NCBI GenBank assembly: GCA_944324085.1
Contig: CALUUX010000043.1
Coordinates: 50,491-114,490, forward strand
Length of the DNA: 64,000 bases
Reading direction: 5' to 3'
From: an uncultured Mailhella sp.
Lineage (GTDB): Bacteria; Desulfobacterota; Desulfovibrionia; Desulfovibrionales; Desulfovibrionaceae
Positions within the stretch are counted from its first letter, which is position 1. Each line of letters begins with the position of its first letter. A program made the translations under genes and the position numbers. Shown one piece after another: positions 8,095-16,352 of the stretch. Below the pieces are notes generated by a model. That model searched no databases. It was not told where the DNA came from and worked only from the letters and a program-made list of their open reading frames with translations.

Positions 8095-9093
8095 CTACTT
8101 CGCCCGAACTGTGCCCAGCCGTTCGATGTCCTCGTCTGTTCGATTGCCGTGCACGACCATGCCCGAAAGCGCGCGCTCCAGTGCCTCGAACTCCTCGTCG
8201 GAAAGTTCCACGTCCGCCGCGCCGAGGTTCTCCACAATGCGCTCTTCCCGCCGCATGCCCGGAATGGGAACCACGAACTCCCGGCCGTGCAGCATCCAGG
8301 CCAGCGAAATCTGCGCGGGCGTGGCTCCCTTGTTTTCGGCAACGCGTCGGAGCAGATTCAGAATCGGCTCGTTGGCCGCCATGTTCCCGGGCTCGAAGCG
8401 GGTGATGACGCGCCGCACGTCGTCGCCCTGATACACGGCGTCCGCGGCGCACCTGCCGCTCAAAAAACCGCTGGCCAGCGGCGAGAACGCCACAAAACCG
8501 ATGCCGAGCTCGGCGCAGGCGGGAATGACGTCCTTTTCAAACATCCGCTCCATGATGGAATACTCGCTCTGCACGGCCGCAAGCGGCGTGACCGCATGGG
8601 CCCGGCGTATCTGCGACTCCGTGGACTGCGACTGCCCCCAGCCGCGTATCTTGCCCTCCGCAATCAGCTCGCCCATCCAGAACGCCACCTCTTCCACGGT
8701 TTCGTCGTCGGGAACGCGGTGCTCATAGTAAAGGTCGATGTAGTCCGTGCGCAGACGGCGCAGCGAATCCTCCACGGCTCGGCGCACCCCGCGTCGGCTG
8801 AGCTTGCCCTCGGGCATGTCCTGCCCGGGCAGCGCGAACGGCGAAAACTTCGTCGCCAGCACGATGCGGTCGCGAAAAGGCTCCACGGCACGCCCCACGA
8901 GTTCCTCGTTCACAAAGGGCCCGTATCCTTCCGCGGTATCGAAAAAGACGCAGCCGAGCTCATAGGCGCGGCGCATGAGCCGCACGGCCTCCTCTTCCGA
9001 AGGCCCGGCCCCGTAGCCGTGCGAAAATCCCATGCAGCCCATGCCCACGGCCGAAACTTCCAGGCCGCTGCGTCCCAGCATTCTTTTCTTCAT
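8095..9093 (-). CDS. aldo/keto reductase
   Basis: 332 residues, full length for an AKR of the YajO/YhdN type. Visible family features: MGCMGFSHGYG near the start, the catalytic Asp and Tyr in FFDTAEGYG (about residues 50-57), Lys in LATKFSP, a His in the YYEHRV segment, RGWGQSQST and the C-terminal VVPIPGMRREERI cofactor region. GGGGAGG precedes the ATG. It is 22 bases after the alcohol dehydrogenase gene, so the two are probably one transcript. Expected to be cytoplasmic and NADPH-dependent, reducing aldehydes or ketones. Confidence 0.93.
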   Translation of the reverse strand: MKKRMLGRSGLEVSAVGMGCMGFSHGYGAGPSEEEAVRLMRRAYELGCVFFDTAEGYGPFVNEELVGRAVEPFRDRIVLATKFSPFALPGQDMPEGKLSRRGVRRAVEDSLRRLRTDYIDLYYEHRVPDDETVEEVAFWMGELIAEGKIRGWGQSQSTESQIRRAHAVTPLAAVQSEYSIMERMFEKDVIPACAELGIGFVAFSPLASGFLSGRCAADAVYQGDDVRRVITRFEPGNMAANEPILNLLRRVAENKGATPAQISLAWMLHGREFVVPIPGMRREERIVENLGAADVELSDEEFEALERALSGMVVHGNRTDEDIERLGTVRAK

Positions 9094-9115
9094 GTCGTAC
9101 CTCCCCTGCGGCCCG

Positions 9116-10165
9116 CTACGGGCGGATCACCGTTTTCAGCACGCGTCCCTCAGGGGACACCTGCATTTCCAGCGCATGCTGAAGCTCTTCCAGCGGCAGA
9201 ACGTCGGTGACGTACTTTTCAGGATCAATAATGCTGCGGGCGATGAGATCAATGGTTTCCTCAAATTCCCGACGCGTGCAGGACACGCTGCCGGTGAGCC
9301 TCACTTCGTGCAGCACGGCGCGGTTCAGTTCGAAAGGCACCGTGGGCGCGATGGAGTTGCCTATCATGACCACCTCGCCGCCGGGCTTCACGCCGTCCAG
9401 ACAGGCCGCCAGCGAGTCGCCGGAACCCACGGCCTCAAAAACCACGTCGAAGCCATCCTCGGAAAGCTCCCTCATGCGTTCGGCCCTGTCCGGCGCGTTG
9501 CCGTACACATAGGCGTCGAAGTCGCCGATTTCCCGCGCTCGGCCGGTCTGCCTGTCGTCGATTCTGGACATGACGAGCAGAGAGGCTCCAGCCTTTTTCG
9601 CCAGACCGCCGATAAGCTGGGCAATGATACCGCTGCCCACGACAAGCACCTTGTCGTGCAGCTTCAGCCCCGAACGACGCACAGCGTGATAGGCCACCAT
9701 GAGCGGGTCAATAAGACCGGCGGCCACGTCGGACACCGCATCCGGCAGGCGATAGGCGTTCATGGCCTTGCCGACAAAATATTCCGCGTAACCGCCGTTG
9801 CACACAAAACCTATGTAGTTCGTGCCGTTCACGGAGCGACAAAGCTGTTCCTGGCCCGCACGGCACATGTCGCATTCGCCGCAGTACAGGTTGGCCCAGA
9901 ACGTCACCCGCTCGCCGACGCGGAACGAGCTGTCGCCGGGATCGGTCACCACGCCGCAAAATTCGTGCCCCATGATAAAATGATCCGGAGCTTCGGGACT
10001 CCAGCCCTTGCCTTCCTTCCACATGTGAATGTCGCTGCCGCACACGCCGCAGGCGGAAACCCGAATTCTGATCATGCCCGGCTCCATGTCAGGCACGGGC
10101 ACGTCCATGACTCTCACCTCGCCTGGACCGACAAGCACCCCGGCCTTCATCAACGCTTTTTCCAT
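9116..10165 (-). CDS. zinc-dependent alcohol dehydrogenase (MDR family)
   Basis: About 349 residues. Catalytic zinc region ACGVCGSDIH and GHEFCGVV, structural zinc cysteines in CGECDMCRAGQEQLC, then a Rossmann fold with VLVVGSGIIAQ at about residues 170-180. It belongs with the threonine/sorbitol/xylitol dehydrogenase-like medium-chain group. The ATG at 10165 has AAGGAGAA upstream; the open frame beyond it has none. It lies between the cupin and aldo/keto reductase genes in one direction, so it likely works in the same pathway, possibly carbonyl or alcohol interconversion. Confidence 0.93.
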   Translation of the reverse strand: MEKALMKAGVLVGPGEVRVMDVPVPDMEPGMIRIRVSACGVCGSDIHMWKEGKGWSPEAPDHFIMGHEFCGVVTDPGDSSFRVGERVTFWANLYCGECDMCRAGQEQLCRSVNGTNYIGFVCNGGYAEYFVGKAMNAYRLPDAVSDVAAGLIDPLMVAYHAVRRSGLKLHDKVLVVGSGIIAQLIGGLAKKAGASLLVMSRIDDRQTGRAREIGDFDAYVYGNAPDRAERMRELSEDGFDVVFEAVGSGDSLAACLDGVKPGGEVVMIGNSIAPTVPFELNRAVLHEVRLTGSVSCTRREFEETIDLIARSIIDPEKYVTDVLPLEELQHALEMQVSPEGRVLKTVIRP

Positions 10166-10234
10166 GACAAAGTTCTCCTTTTCCGAAGCGTCAGCATAAG
10201 ACGCGCGCTTCCGAGCGCGCCGCTCACTCAAACG

Positions 10235-10726
10235 CTATCGGGCGTTGTACTGTTCGTCGGTCACCTTTTCCATCCAGACAACGACCTTGCCCGGCTCCTT
10301 TTCCTCACAGATGGAAATGTGCGTCATGGCGCTGTTCGGCGCCGCGCCGTGCCAGTGCTTGACATTGACGGGACAAATGACCACGTCGCCCGCGCGGATG
10401 ACCTGCACAGGCTTGCCCCACTCCTGCGTGAGGCCCACGCCGGACGTGACGATGAGCGCCTGCCCCACCGGATGAATATGCCAGTTGGAACGCGCGCCCG
10501 GCTCAAAGGTGACCACGCCCACGCTGGAGCGCATGTCGTTGTTGGCGGGATAGAGCTGTTCAACGCGCACGCTGCCGGTGAAAAACTGATCCGACCCCCT
10601 GGCGGTCGGGAACTCGCCGTTGCGCAGAATCGTCTGCGACTTGCCGATTTCGGCGGCGTCACCCTGCCCGGGCAGAGCGCAGAGAGCGGCAAGAGTCAGA
10701 GCCATGGCCAGGATCAACTTGTTCAT
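10235..10726 (-). CDS. secreted cupin-domain protein
   Basis: About 163 residues with a Sec signal peptide (NKLILAMALTLAALCALPGQGDAAE). The cupin motifs are FEPGARSNWHIHPVGQALIV and the second KHWHGAAPNSAMTH, giving three or four His metal ligands. GGAGG is at good distance from the ATG at 10726. Cupins of this size with a CMD partner include small lyases and dioxygenase-like proteins; the reaction is unknown. First gene of the minus-strand run cupin, alcohol dehydrogenase, aldo/keto reductase, CMD, flavodoxin. Confidence 0.88.
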   Translation of the reverse strand: MNKLILAMALTLAALCALPGQGDAAEIGKSQTILRNGEFPTARGSDQFFTGSVRVEQLYPANNDMRSSVGVVTFEPGARSNWHIHPVGQALIVTSGVGLTQEWGKPVQVIRAGDVVICPVNVKHWHGAAPNSAMTHISICEEKEPGKVVVWMEKVTDEQYNAR

Positions 10727-11057
10727 AGAGAAATCCTCCAGTTTTTCGATAAGGATAAGCATGAAGGCAGGGTACCGGGAGGCGCAGCGCTCAGCCAGCT
10801 ACGATACTCTCTATTTTTTGCCTGATCGTTGCAGGAACAACAGTCCGACCCACGCATTTGCCCGAAAATACCCCGCCCGCGTTGCCCGTAACAAAACAAC
10901 CTGCGAGAAACAGGCAAGAAGCTGCGAGAATTGCATCTGTTCGCCGAAGCACCGTCCCGTTATGCATAAAGAAAAAGCGGATCGCATTCCGCCGACGCTT
11001 CTCCCCGGCCGCTTCCGACCGGCGCGCATCCGGCGAAGCGTCCGTCCGGGAGGAATC
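10727..11057. other. divergent intergenic region between cupin and flavodoxin genes
   Basis: These 331 bases hold no gene that I can support. The region must carry the promoters for the minus-strand cupin operon and for the plus-strand flavodoxin pair. I do not see a clear sigma70 consensus on either strand, which would fit activation by a regulator such as the AraC protein at 5160. Confidence 0.5.
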
Positions 11058-11660
11058 ATGCATCGTCCAAAAGCCATTACGTCCGCCCTCTTCGTTCTTC
11101 TGACGGTCGTTTTCGTCTTCTGCGGCACGGCGTCGGCCGCGCCTCAGAGCAATTCTTCAAAACACGCCGACTCTTCGCGCATGCTCATCGCCTATTTTTC
11201 CCTCTCAGGAAACACCCGTCTCATCGCCCGCGACATTCAGCGCATGACCGGCGGAGAGCTCTTTGAAATACGTCCCGTGCGCCGCTACGGCCCCGACTTC
11301 GACACCGCCGTGGAGCAGGCCAGACAGGAACTCAGGGAACAGGCGAGGCCAAAGCTAAAGGAAACCATCTCCGACATGAGCCGTTACGACGTCATCTTCG
11401 TGGGCTTTCCCAACTGGGTGGGAACCATGCCCATGCCGGTCTTCAGCTTTCTGGATCAGCACGATTTCAGGGGAAAAACCATCGTGCCCTTCTGCACGCA
11501 CGGCACCAGCGGCCCGGCCAACACCATAAACGATCTCAAGGCCCTTCCCCTGCATGCCACTGTCCGCAACGCGCTTTCCGTCTATCGAAACGACGTGCGC
11601 GACGCCGAAGGAAGAGTGCGCGCATGGCTGAAGGAGCTCGGCTATCTGAAGGAAGACTGA
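11058..11660 (+). CDS. secreted flavodoxin
   Basis: About 200 residues. A Sec-type signal (ITSALFVLLTVVFVFCGTASAA) precedes a full flavodoxin domain: LIAYFSLSGNTRLIA (FMN phosphate loop), VIFVGFPNWVGTMPMP and GKTIVPFCTHGTSG. The start at 11058 follows GGGAGGAATC. The frame is open further upstream but without signal or ribosome site. A second exported flavodoxin gene follows 69 bases later and the Tat flavodoxin at 6251 is similar. The secretion route (Sec) is odd for an FMN protein, because FMN would have to be acquired in the periplasm. Confidence 0.88.
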   Translation: MHRPKAITSALFVLLTVVFVFCGTASAAPQSNSSKHADSSRMLIAYFSLSGNTRLIARDIQRMTGGELFEIRPVRRYGPDFDTAVEQARQELREQARPKLKETISDMSRYDVIFVGFPNWVGTMPMPVFSFLDQHDFRGKTIVPFCTHGTSGPANTINDLKALPLHATVRNALSVYRNDVRDAEGRVRAWLKELGYLKED

Positions 11661-11729
11661 TCCGCCCCTCGCCACCTTTTCCCGCACACAAAAGAGTCCA
11701 TCATCTCCAACATTCAAGGAGCACGCTGC

Positions 11730-12701
11730 ATGAAGGACATACTCGTCACGCTGCTTGGAGCCCTGCTCACCTTCACCCTCGCCTTGCCCTGCTCCGGAGC
11801 TCCCGCCTCTCCAGACTCCGGCCGAAGCCTCATTCTCTTCTATTCGCTCTCGGGAAACACCCGTCTGGCGGCCGAAGCCCTGAGTCGTCTCACCGGCGCG
11901 CCCCTGGCGGAAATAAAAACCGTCGAACCCTACCCCGACGACTTTCACGCCGTGGTGGAACAGGCAAGGCAAGAGCGAAGCACCGGCTATCGTCCTCCCA
12001 TTCTGCCCCTGTCCGTCGATCTTGACGATTACGACACCGTCTATCTCGGCTTTCCCATCTGGAGCAATTCCATTCCGCAGCCCATGGCAAGCTTCCTTTC
12101 CGAACATCATCTCGAGGGGAAAACCATTCTTCCCTTCTGCACGCACGACGGGTACGGCCCGGGACGCAGCTTCCGCGTCGTCGGAGAATACTGCCCCGAC
12201 GCGCGCGTACTCCCGGGATTCGACATGCTCGGCTCCGAAGCGCGCGACGCCGAAGCAAAACTCAAAGCGTGGTTGAAAGAGGTCAACGTCGCGCTGTCCG
12301 ACGGCACGTCCTCCTCTTCCGAGGCTTCTGCCCTCGTCATCCGCATGAACGGCGTCGAACTTCACGGCGAACTCAACGACAGCTCCGCGGCCCGAGAATT
12401 TCTTCGTCGGCTTCCCGTGACCGTATCCATGACGGGATACGGCGGTCGCGAATATTACGGAGACCTCGGCGAACTTTTGAACGCCACGGAAGAAGGCAGG
12501 CTGCGCTTTGACGACGGCGACATCACCTACTGCCCGCAGAACAACACCGTGGCCATTTTCTACGCCCAGACCTCCTGTCCCGACCTCAGCATGAGGGTCA
12601 TTCCCATGGGCAGGGTGACTTCCCCTCTTGATCCGCTGAGCCGCATGCCCCGACGCGTCACGGCCACATTCTCTCTGAATTCCGCTCTCTCCGGCGATTA
12701 A
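11730..12701 (+). CDS. secreted flavodoxin fused to a cyclophilin-like domain
   Basis: 323 residues. Signal peptide (LLGALLTFTLALPCSGAPA), then a flavodoxin domain to about residue 190 (LFYSLSGNTRLAA, YLGFPIWSNSIPQP, KTILPFCTHDG), a Ser-rich linker, and a C-terminal domain of about 120 residues (VIRMNGVELHGELNDS, TVSMTGYGGREYYGDL, YCPQNNTVAIFYAQ, IPMGRVTSPLD). The latter matches the small cyclophilin-like fold often annotated next to flavodoxins. It is probably co-transcribed with the flavodoxin at 11058 and ends at a terminator. Function is unknown; the fusion implies that the two domains act together in the periplasm. Confidence 0.85.
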   Translation: MKDILVTLLGALLTFTLALPCSGAPASPDSGRSLILFYSLSGNTRLAAEALSRLTGAPLAEIKTVEPYPDDFHAVVEQARQERSTGYRPPILPLSVDLDDYDTVYLGFPIWSNSIPQPMASFLSEHHLEGKTILPFCTHDGYGPGRSFRVVGEYCPDARVLPGFDMLGSEARDAEAKLKAWLKEVNVALSDGTSSSSEASALVIRMNGVELHGELNDSSAAREFLRRLPVTVSMTGYGGREYYGDLGELLNATEEGRLRFDDGDITYCPQNNTVAIFYAQTSCPDLSMRVIPMGRVTSPLDPLSRMPRRVTATFSLNSALSGD

Positions 12702-12707
12702 ACGACG

Positions 12708-12755
12708 ACGCGCCGTCCGCGCTTCTCTTTCAAGAAACGCGAACGGCGCGTTTGT
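12708..12755 (+). terminator. probable Rho-independent terminator
   Basis: A nine-base perfect stem (ACGCGCCGT / ACGGCGCGT), extended inward by CGCG/CGCG, followed by TTGTAT. The T run is short. It lies directly after the flavodoxin-cyclophilin stop. Confidence 0.6.
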
Positions 12756-12809
12756 ATCGGGACGGCCTTGCGCCCCGGAATTCTCGTTTTTTGTCTTTGA
12801 CGGGAACGC

Positions 12810-12829
12810 CGCGGGAATTCAGTCCCGCG
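12810..12829 (-). terminator. hairpin after the DsrE-like gene
   Basis: CGCGGGA-attcag-TCCCGCG, a seven-base perfect stem ten bases past the DsrE-like stop codon. No T run follows on the minus strand, so termination is uncertain. Confidence 0.35.
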
Positions 12830-12838
12830 AGCCCCACG

Positions 12839-13186
12839 CTACGGGCGCAAATACGCGAAACCTTCCCGTTGCAGCTTCACGATTTCCACCACTCCCGCAG
12901 GCACGACTTCGCAGCCCTCCCACAGATCGGCGGGAGACACGTTAAAGGACTTCAACGCGTTGTTGCACAGTCTGATGGAAAGCCCTTCTGCCATGAGTCC
13001 CGCGCCGCGCGCGGCAAGCTCCGCGTTGTCCCGGGTGAACAGCCGAACGGCAGGACCGTTGGCCACCATGACCACGCGGAACTCCTCTCCCGGAAGTCCG
13101 GCCTTGTAGTTAGCCACGTTGTTGAAAGCAAAATTGAGACGACCGGGATCGTTGTCATCCACATGGACGACGAGATCATAGTACAT
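12839..13186 (-). CDS. DsrE/DsrF-like family protein
   Basis: 115 residues: YYDLVVHVDDNDPGRLNFAFNNVANY, VVMVANGPAVRLF and a middle Cys in IRLCNNALKSFNV, the usual layout of single-domain DsrE-like proteins (sulfur-relay or sulfur-trafficking fold). The conserved Cys could carry persulfide. AAGGAG precedes the ATG. It starts 17 bases after htpG on the same strand, so the two genes are probably co-transcribed. It is not part of a dsrEFH set, so a general sulfur or redox role is more likely than sulfur oxidation. Confidence 0.85.
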   Translation of the reverse strand: MYYDLVVHVDDNDPGRLNFAFNNVANYKAGLPGEEFRVVMVANGPAVRLFTRDNAELAARGAGLMAEGLSIRLCNNALKSFNVSPADLWEGCEVVPAGVVEIVKLQREGFAYLRP

Positions 13187-13203
13187 GGGCTTTCTCCTTG
13201 CGT

Positions 13204-15219
13204 TTACTTGCGCAGGTCGGAATACCAGCCTGCGGCCTGACGAAGCAGACGCATGCTGCGTTCCGCCATGGCGAACGGTTCATTCATGTAGCCGTCAAGC
13301 AGAAGCGTGGTGTCGAACAGCGCGTTCACCATATCCTTGAAGGTCTCGTCCTCGGCTCCTTCCTTGCAGATGCGCATGAGCGAACGCACAAGCGCGTTAT
13401 CGGGATTGAGCTCGAGAATCTTCTGCGGAATGCCGTCACTCTTCTGCATGACGCGCATGAGCTTTTCCATGGACGAACTTACGCCCTCGGGCGACACAAG
13501 ACAAGCCGCGCCGTCAATAGGACGCGTGGTCACGCGCACGTCCTTCACCTGATCGCCGAGAATGGTCTTCACCGCGGCGATCAAGGCGTCGAGTTCAGGC
13601 TTCTCCTCTTCGGAAAGCGGTTCGGGTTTGGGTTCGGCGTTCTCCACGTCGGGGAAGGCGTCCAGCGCGCCGGCTTCAGCCAGTTCCACGGACTTGAAGG
13701 GGTGCTTCTGATACTCCATGATGGCTTCCAGCGCGAACTCGTCCACCGGATCGGTGAGATACAGCACTTCCACGCCCTTGCGACGGAACTGTCCAAGATG
13801 GGGATTCACCTTGGCCGCTTCCATGGAAGACGCCGCCACATACCAGATTTCCTTCTGGTCCGGCTTCATGCGGGAAATGTAATCGTCCAGGCTGGTGAGC
13901 TTGTCGTCCTGCGCCGTGGAGTAATAACGCAGAAGCGGGGCCACGCGATCGCGGTACTGGAAACTGTCAAAGCCGAACTTGATGTATTTGCCGTGCAGCT
14001 TCCACATGGCCTCGTACTTTTCGGGATCGTTCTTGGCCATGCGCTCAAAATGCGTAAGCAGCTGCCGGGTGATGGTCTGGCTTATCTTGCGCAGCACCAC
14101 GTTTTCCTGAAGCGTTTCGCGGGAAATGTTGAGCGGCAGATCCTCGGTGTCCACCACGCCCTTCATGAAGGCGAAGTAGTTGGGCAGAAGTTCCTTGTTG
14201 TGCCGGTCGATGAGCACGCGGCGCACATACAGATCGGGGCCCCATTCATCCTTGCGCTCGTCAAAGACGTCCACCGCGGTGCCGGGAATGTACAGCAGGC
14301 AACTGAACTGCACGGGCGCGTCCACCGAGAAATGAATGACGTCCAAAGGTTCCTTCTGATCGTAGGTAAGGAACTTGTAGAACTCGTTATACTGTTCCTT
14401 GGTGATGGAAAACTTGGGCTCGCGCCACAAAGCGGCCGTGGTGTTGACGCGCTCGCCTTCCAGCTGAATGGGGAAAGGCAAGAAGTTGGAATGCTTGCGA
14501 ATGATCCCTTCCAGACGATACTTTTCCTCGTATTCGTGCGCTTCGTCGCGAAGGAATATCTTCACGCTGGTGCCGCGCTTCACGCCTTCAGCTTCCGCGC
14601 CTTCCAGCGCGCGCAGCGTAAACGTGCCCGTGCCGTCGGAAATCCACACATGCGGGGTGCCGTCGCCCGTGGCGGAAACGGAGGTGACTTCCACCTTCTT
14701 CGCCACCATGAACACCGAATAAAAACCGATGCCGAAACGACCTATGATCTGGGCCGCGTCGTCGGGCTTGCTGTCGTCATGCTCGACAATGGGCTCTTCG
14801 CTATCGACGCCCTTCGCGTCTTCTTCCTCGCCGCCATCGTCCTTGCCATCCTCTTCGGCCTTTTTCTCGGGATCCGCGGCAGCCTTTTCCGCCTCGCGGG
14901 CCTTGAGGAACTGCTCGGAACCGGAACGGGCGATGGTGCCCAGGTTGTCGATCATTTCCTGTTCCGTCATGCCGATGCCTGTATCGGACACCGTAATGAC
15001 GTGATGGTCCTTATCTATGCCGATGCTGATTTCCAGAGGCAGTTCAGGGTCGCGCACTTCGCCGCCAGTGCTTTGAAGAAAACGCACTTTCTCCAGAGCG
15101 TCGGACGCGTTGGAAAGAAGTTCACGAAGGAATATCTCGTGATTGGTGTACAAAGAATGGGTAAGAATATTAAGCAGTTTACGCGTTTCCGCGCGAAACT
15201 GATGCGTGGTTTCCGCCAT
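13204..15219 (-). CDS. htpG: HSP90-family molecular chaperone HtpG
   Basis: 671 residues, longer than the usual 620-640. HSP90 motifs: LLSNASDALEKVRF, DTGIGMT, GTIARSG and RFGIGFYSVFMVA in the N-terminal ATPase domain, GVVDTEDLPLNISRETLQ in the middle domain. Between SEQFLK and IIGRFGIG, at about residues 107-157, lies a highly charged stretch rich in Glu, Asp and Lys where most HtpG proteins have about a dozen residues. This region borders the ATP lid. The ATG at 15219 follows GGAGG. A DsrE-like gene follows in the same direction. Confidence 0.96.
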   Translation of the reverse strand: MAETTHQFRAETRKLLNILTHSLYTNHEIFLRELLSNASDALEKVRFLQSTGGEVRDPELPLEISIGIDKDHHVITVSDTGIGMTEQEMIDNLGTIARSGSEQFLKAREAEKAAADPEKKAEEDGKDDGGEEEDAKGVDSEEPIVEHDDSKPDDAAQIIGRFGIGFYSVFMVAKKVEVTSVSATGDGTPHVWISDGTGTFTLRALEGAEAEGVKRGTSVKIFLRDEAHEYEEKYRLEGIIRKHSNFLPFPIQLEGERVNTTAALWREPKFSITKEQYNEFYKFLTYDQKEPLDVIHFSVDAPVQFSCLLYIPGTAVDVFDERKDEWGPDLYVRRVLIDRHNKELLPNYFAFMKGVVDTEDLPLNISRETLQENVVLRKISQTITRQLLTHFERMAKNDPEKYEAMWKLHGKYIKFGFDSFQYRDRVAPLLRYYSTAQDDKLTSLDDYISRMKPDQKEIWYVAASSMEAAKVNPHLGQFRRKGVEVLYLTDPVDEFALEAIMEYQKHPFKSVELAEAGALDAFPDVENAEPKPEPLSEEEKPELDALIAAVKTILGDQVKDVRVTTRPIDGAACLVSPEGVSSSMEKLMRVMQKSDGIPQKILELNPDNALVRSLMRICKEGAEDETFKDMVNALFDTTLLLDGYMNEPFAMAERSMRLLRQAAGWYSDLRK

Positions 15220-15285
15220 AATACGGCCTCCTGATATTTGCCGGTCGAACAAACGTCGTTCACGTCGTCCGGTCATCGCTGTAGA

Positions 15286-15312
15286 AGAAAAGGCCCGTTC
15301 TCACCCGGGCCT
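15286..15312 (-). terminator. hairpin with T-rich tail upstream of htpG
   Basis: AGGCCCG/CGGGCCT, a seven-base perfect stem; on the minus strand it is followed by TTTTCTTC. It lies 67 bases upstream of htpG, so it is either a second terminator for the gene behind it or part of an htpG leader that controls read-through. Confidence 0.45.
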
Positions 15313-15358
15313 AACACTCACTTAAGGCGGGGTCCGCGCAAGTCAAGAGCGACGGACG

Positions 15359-15399
15359 AAAAAAGCCGGACCCTTCGCGCCAAACGCGAGGAGTCCGGC
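15359..15399 (-). terminator. Rho-independent terminator of the secreted protein gene at 15535
   Basis: Minus-strand stem GCCGGACtCcTCGCG with CGCGAaGgGTCCGGC, five-base loop, then TTTTTT. It separates the 15535-16275 gene from htpG. Confidence 0.8.
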
Positions 15400-15534
15400 C
15401 CAGCCCAACGCATGTCCGTCAGGACGTTTCCCCAGGCAAACGCTTCCGAGAAAACGATTCCTCCTGCGGCGACGCCACGTCGCCCGTCGCGCCTTCAGCG
15501 CGCGCGGAAGCATGCGCGGCCATCCGCCGCGCCA

Positions 15535-16275
15535 TCAGAAAGGATGATCCATGGTCGTGCCGAGCACTTTGCTCAGCTTATCCGACGACACGCCGGAACT
15601 TCCCCATCCGTAAGGGCGCACCATGGCGGCGGCGATATCGCCGTTTTCCCCGAACCGCGCCGAAAACGCCGTATTGGCGCGCTGAACGAACGACGCCAGT
15701 TCCGTGTCCTTCACGATCGGGCAACGCTCCGACGCGTACGGTTCGCGGTATTCCACCAGAAGTTTGCTCGCTCCGTTGTTCACGATCCATTCATACTGGC
15801 TGACCATGACGCCGGCGGTCCAGCCCATGCCGCGGGAGGCAAAAACGTTCATCCACGGATCGAGCTGAACGGGCCGGATGAACACGCGCTGCGTCACGCT
15901 TCCCGGCTTGTCGCCGCCGCAGGAATACAGGATGGGAACGAGCTCCAGATCGCTGTTCAGCGGTCCAGGATACCAGTATTTCCTCCCCGCTTCCGCCAAA
16001 GCCACGGCGAGCTGCGCACCGTCCTTGGCGCTCAGGCAGTACCAGACGGTGCCGGGAACGGAAGGCATCATCTCCCGTTCCGTGGAAAGCATCACCGTCA
16101 TCTTGCCCTGAGCCACGGTGGCAAGCTCGGGAGACGCCTTGACCGCCACCGTAGGACGAGCCGTGGATTCAAAAGACGCGGCCGATCCCGAACCGCGCAC
16201 CAACGACCATTCCGCGCTGGCCGCCGCAGGCAGCGACAGAACCAGAAAAGCCAGAACAGGAAGCACTTTCTTCAT
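15535..16275 (-). CDS. secreted protein of unknown function (DUF4851-like)
   Basis: About 246 residues with a clear signal peptide (KKVLPVLAFLVLSLPAAASAEW). The mature part has no enzyme motif I recognise. It has paired cysteines (VWYCLSAKDG, ILYSCGGDKPG, SERCPIV) and Trp/Tyr-rich segments (GRKYWYPGPL, MGWTAGVMVSQYEWIV). Size and style resemble the Desulfovibrio-restricted family DUF4851, but I cannot confirm that without a profile search. GGAGAG precedes the ATG at 16275. Monocistronic, with terminators on both sides. Confidence 0.7.
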   Translation of the reverse strand: MKKVLPVLAFLVLSLPAAASAEWSLVRGSGSAASFESTARPTVAVKASPELATVAQGKMTVMLSTEREMMPSVPGTVWYCLSAKDGAQLAVALAEAGRKYWYPGPLNSDLELVPILYSCGGDKPGSVTQRVFIRPVQLDPWMNVFASRGMGWTAGVMVSQYEWIVNNGASKLLVEYREPYASERCPIVKDTELASFVQRANTAFSARFGENGDIAAAMVRPYGWGSSGVSSDKLSKVLGTTMDHPF

Positions 16276-16352
16276 AACACGCTCTCCGCGTTTTCCGTTC
16301 CGGATCATCCGGAACAGGCCATCACCGTAGCAGAACGTTCATGAGAATGGAG

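Noticed and set aside
3125..12701. Recent horizontal transfer of the exported redox locus
   Set aside because: Base composition looks like that of the flanks, and there is no tRNA, integrase or direct repeat at the borders, so I cannot support a transfer event.
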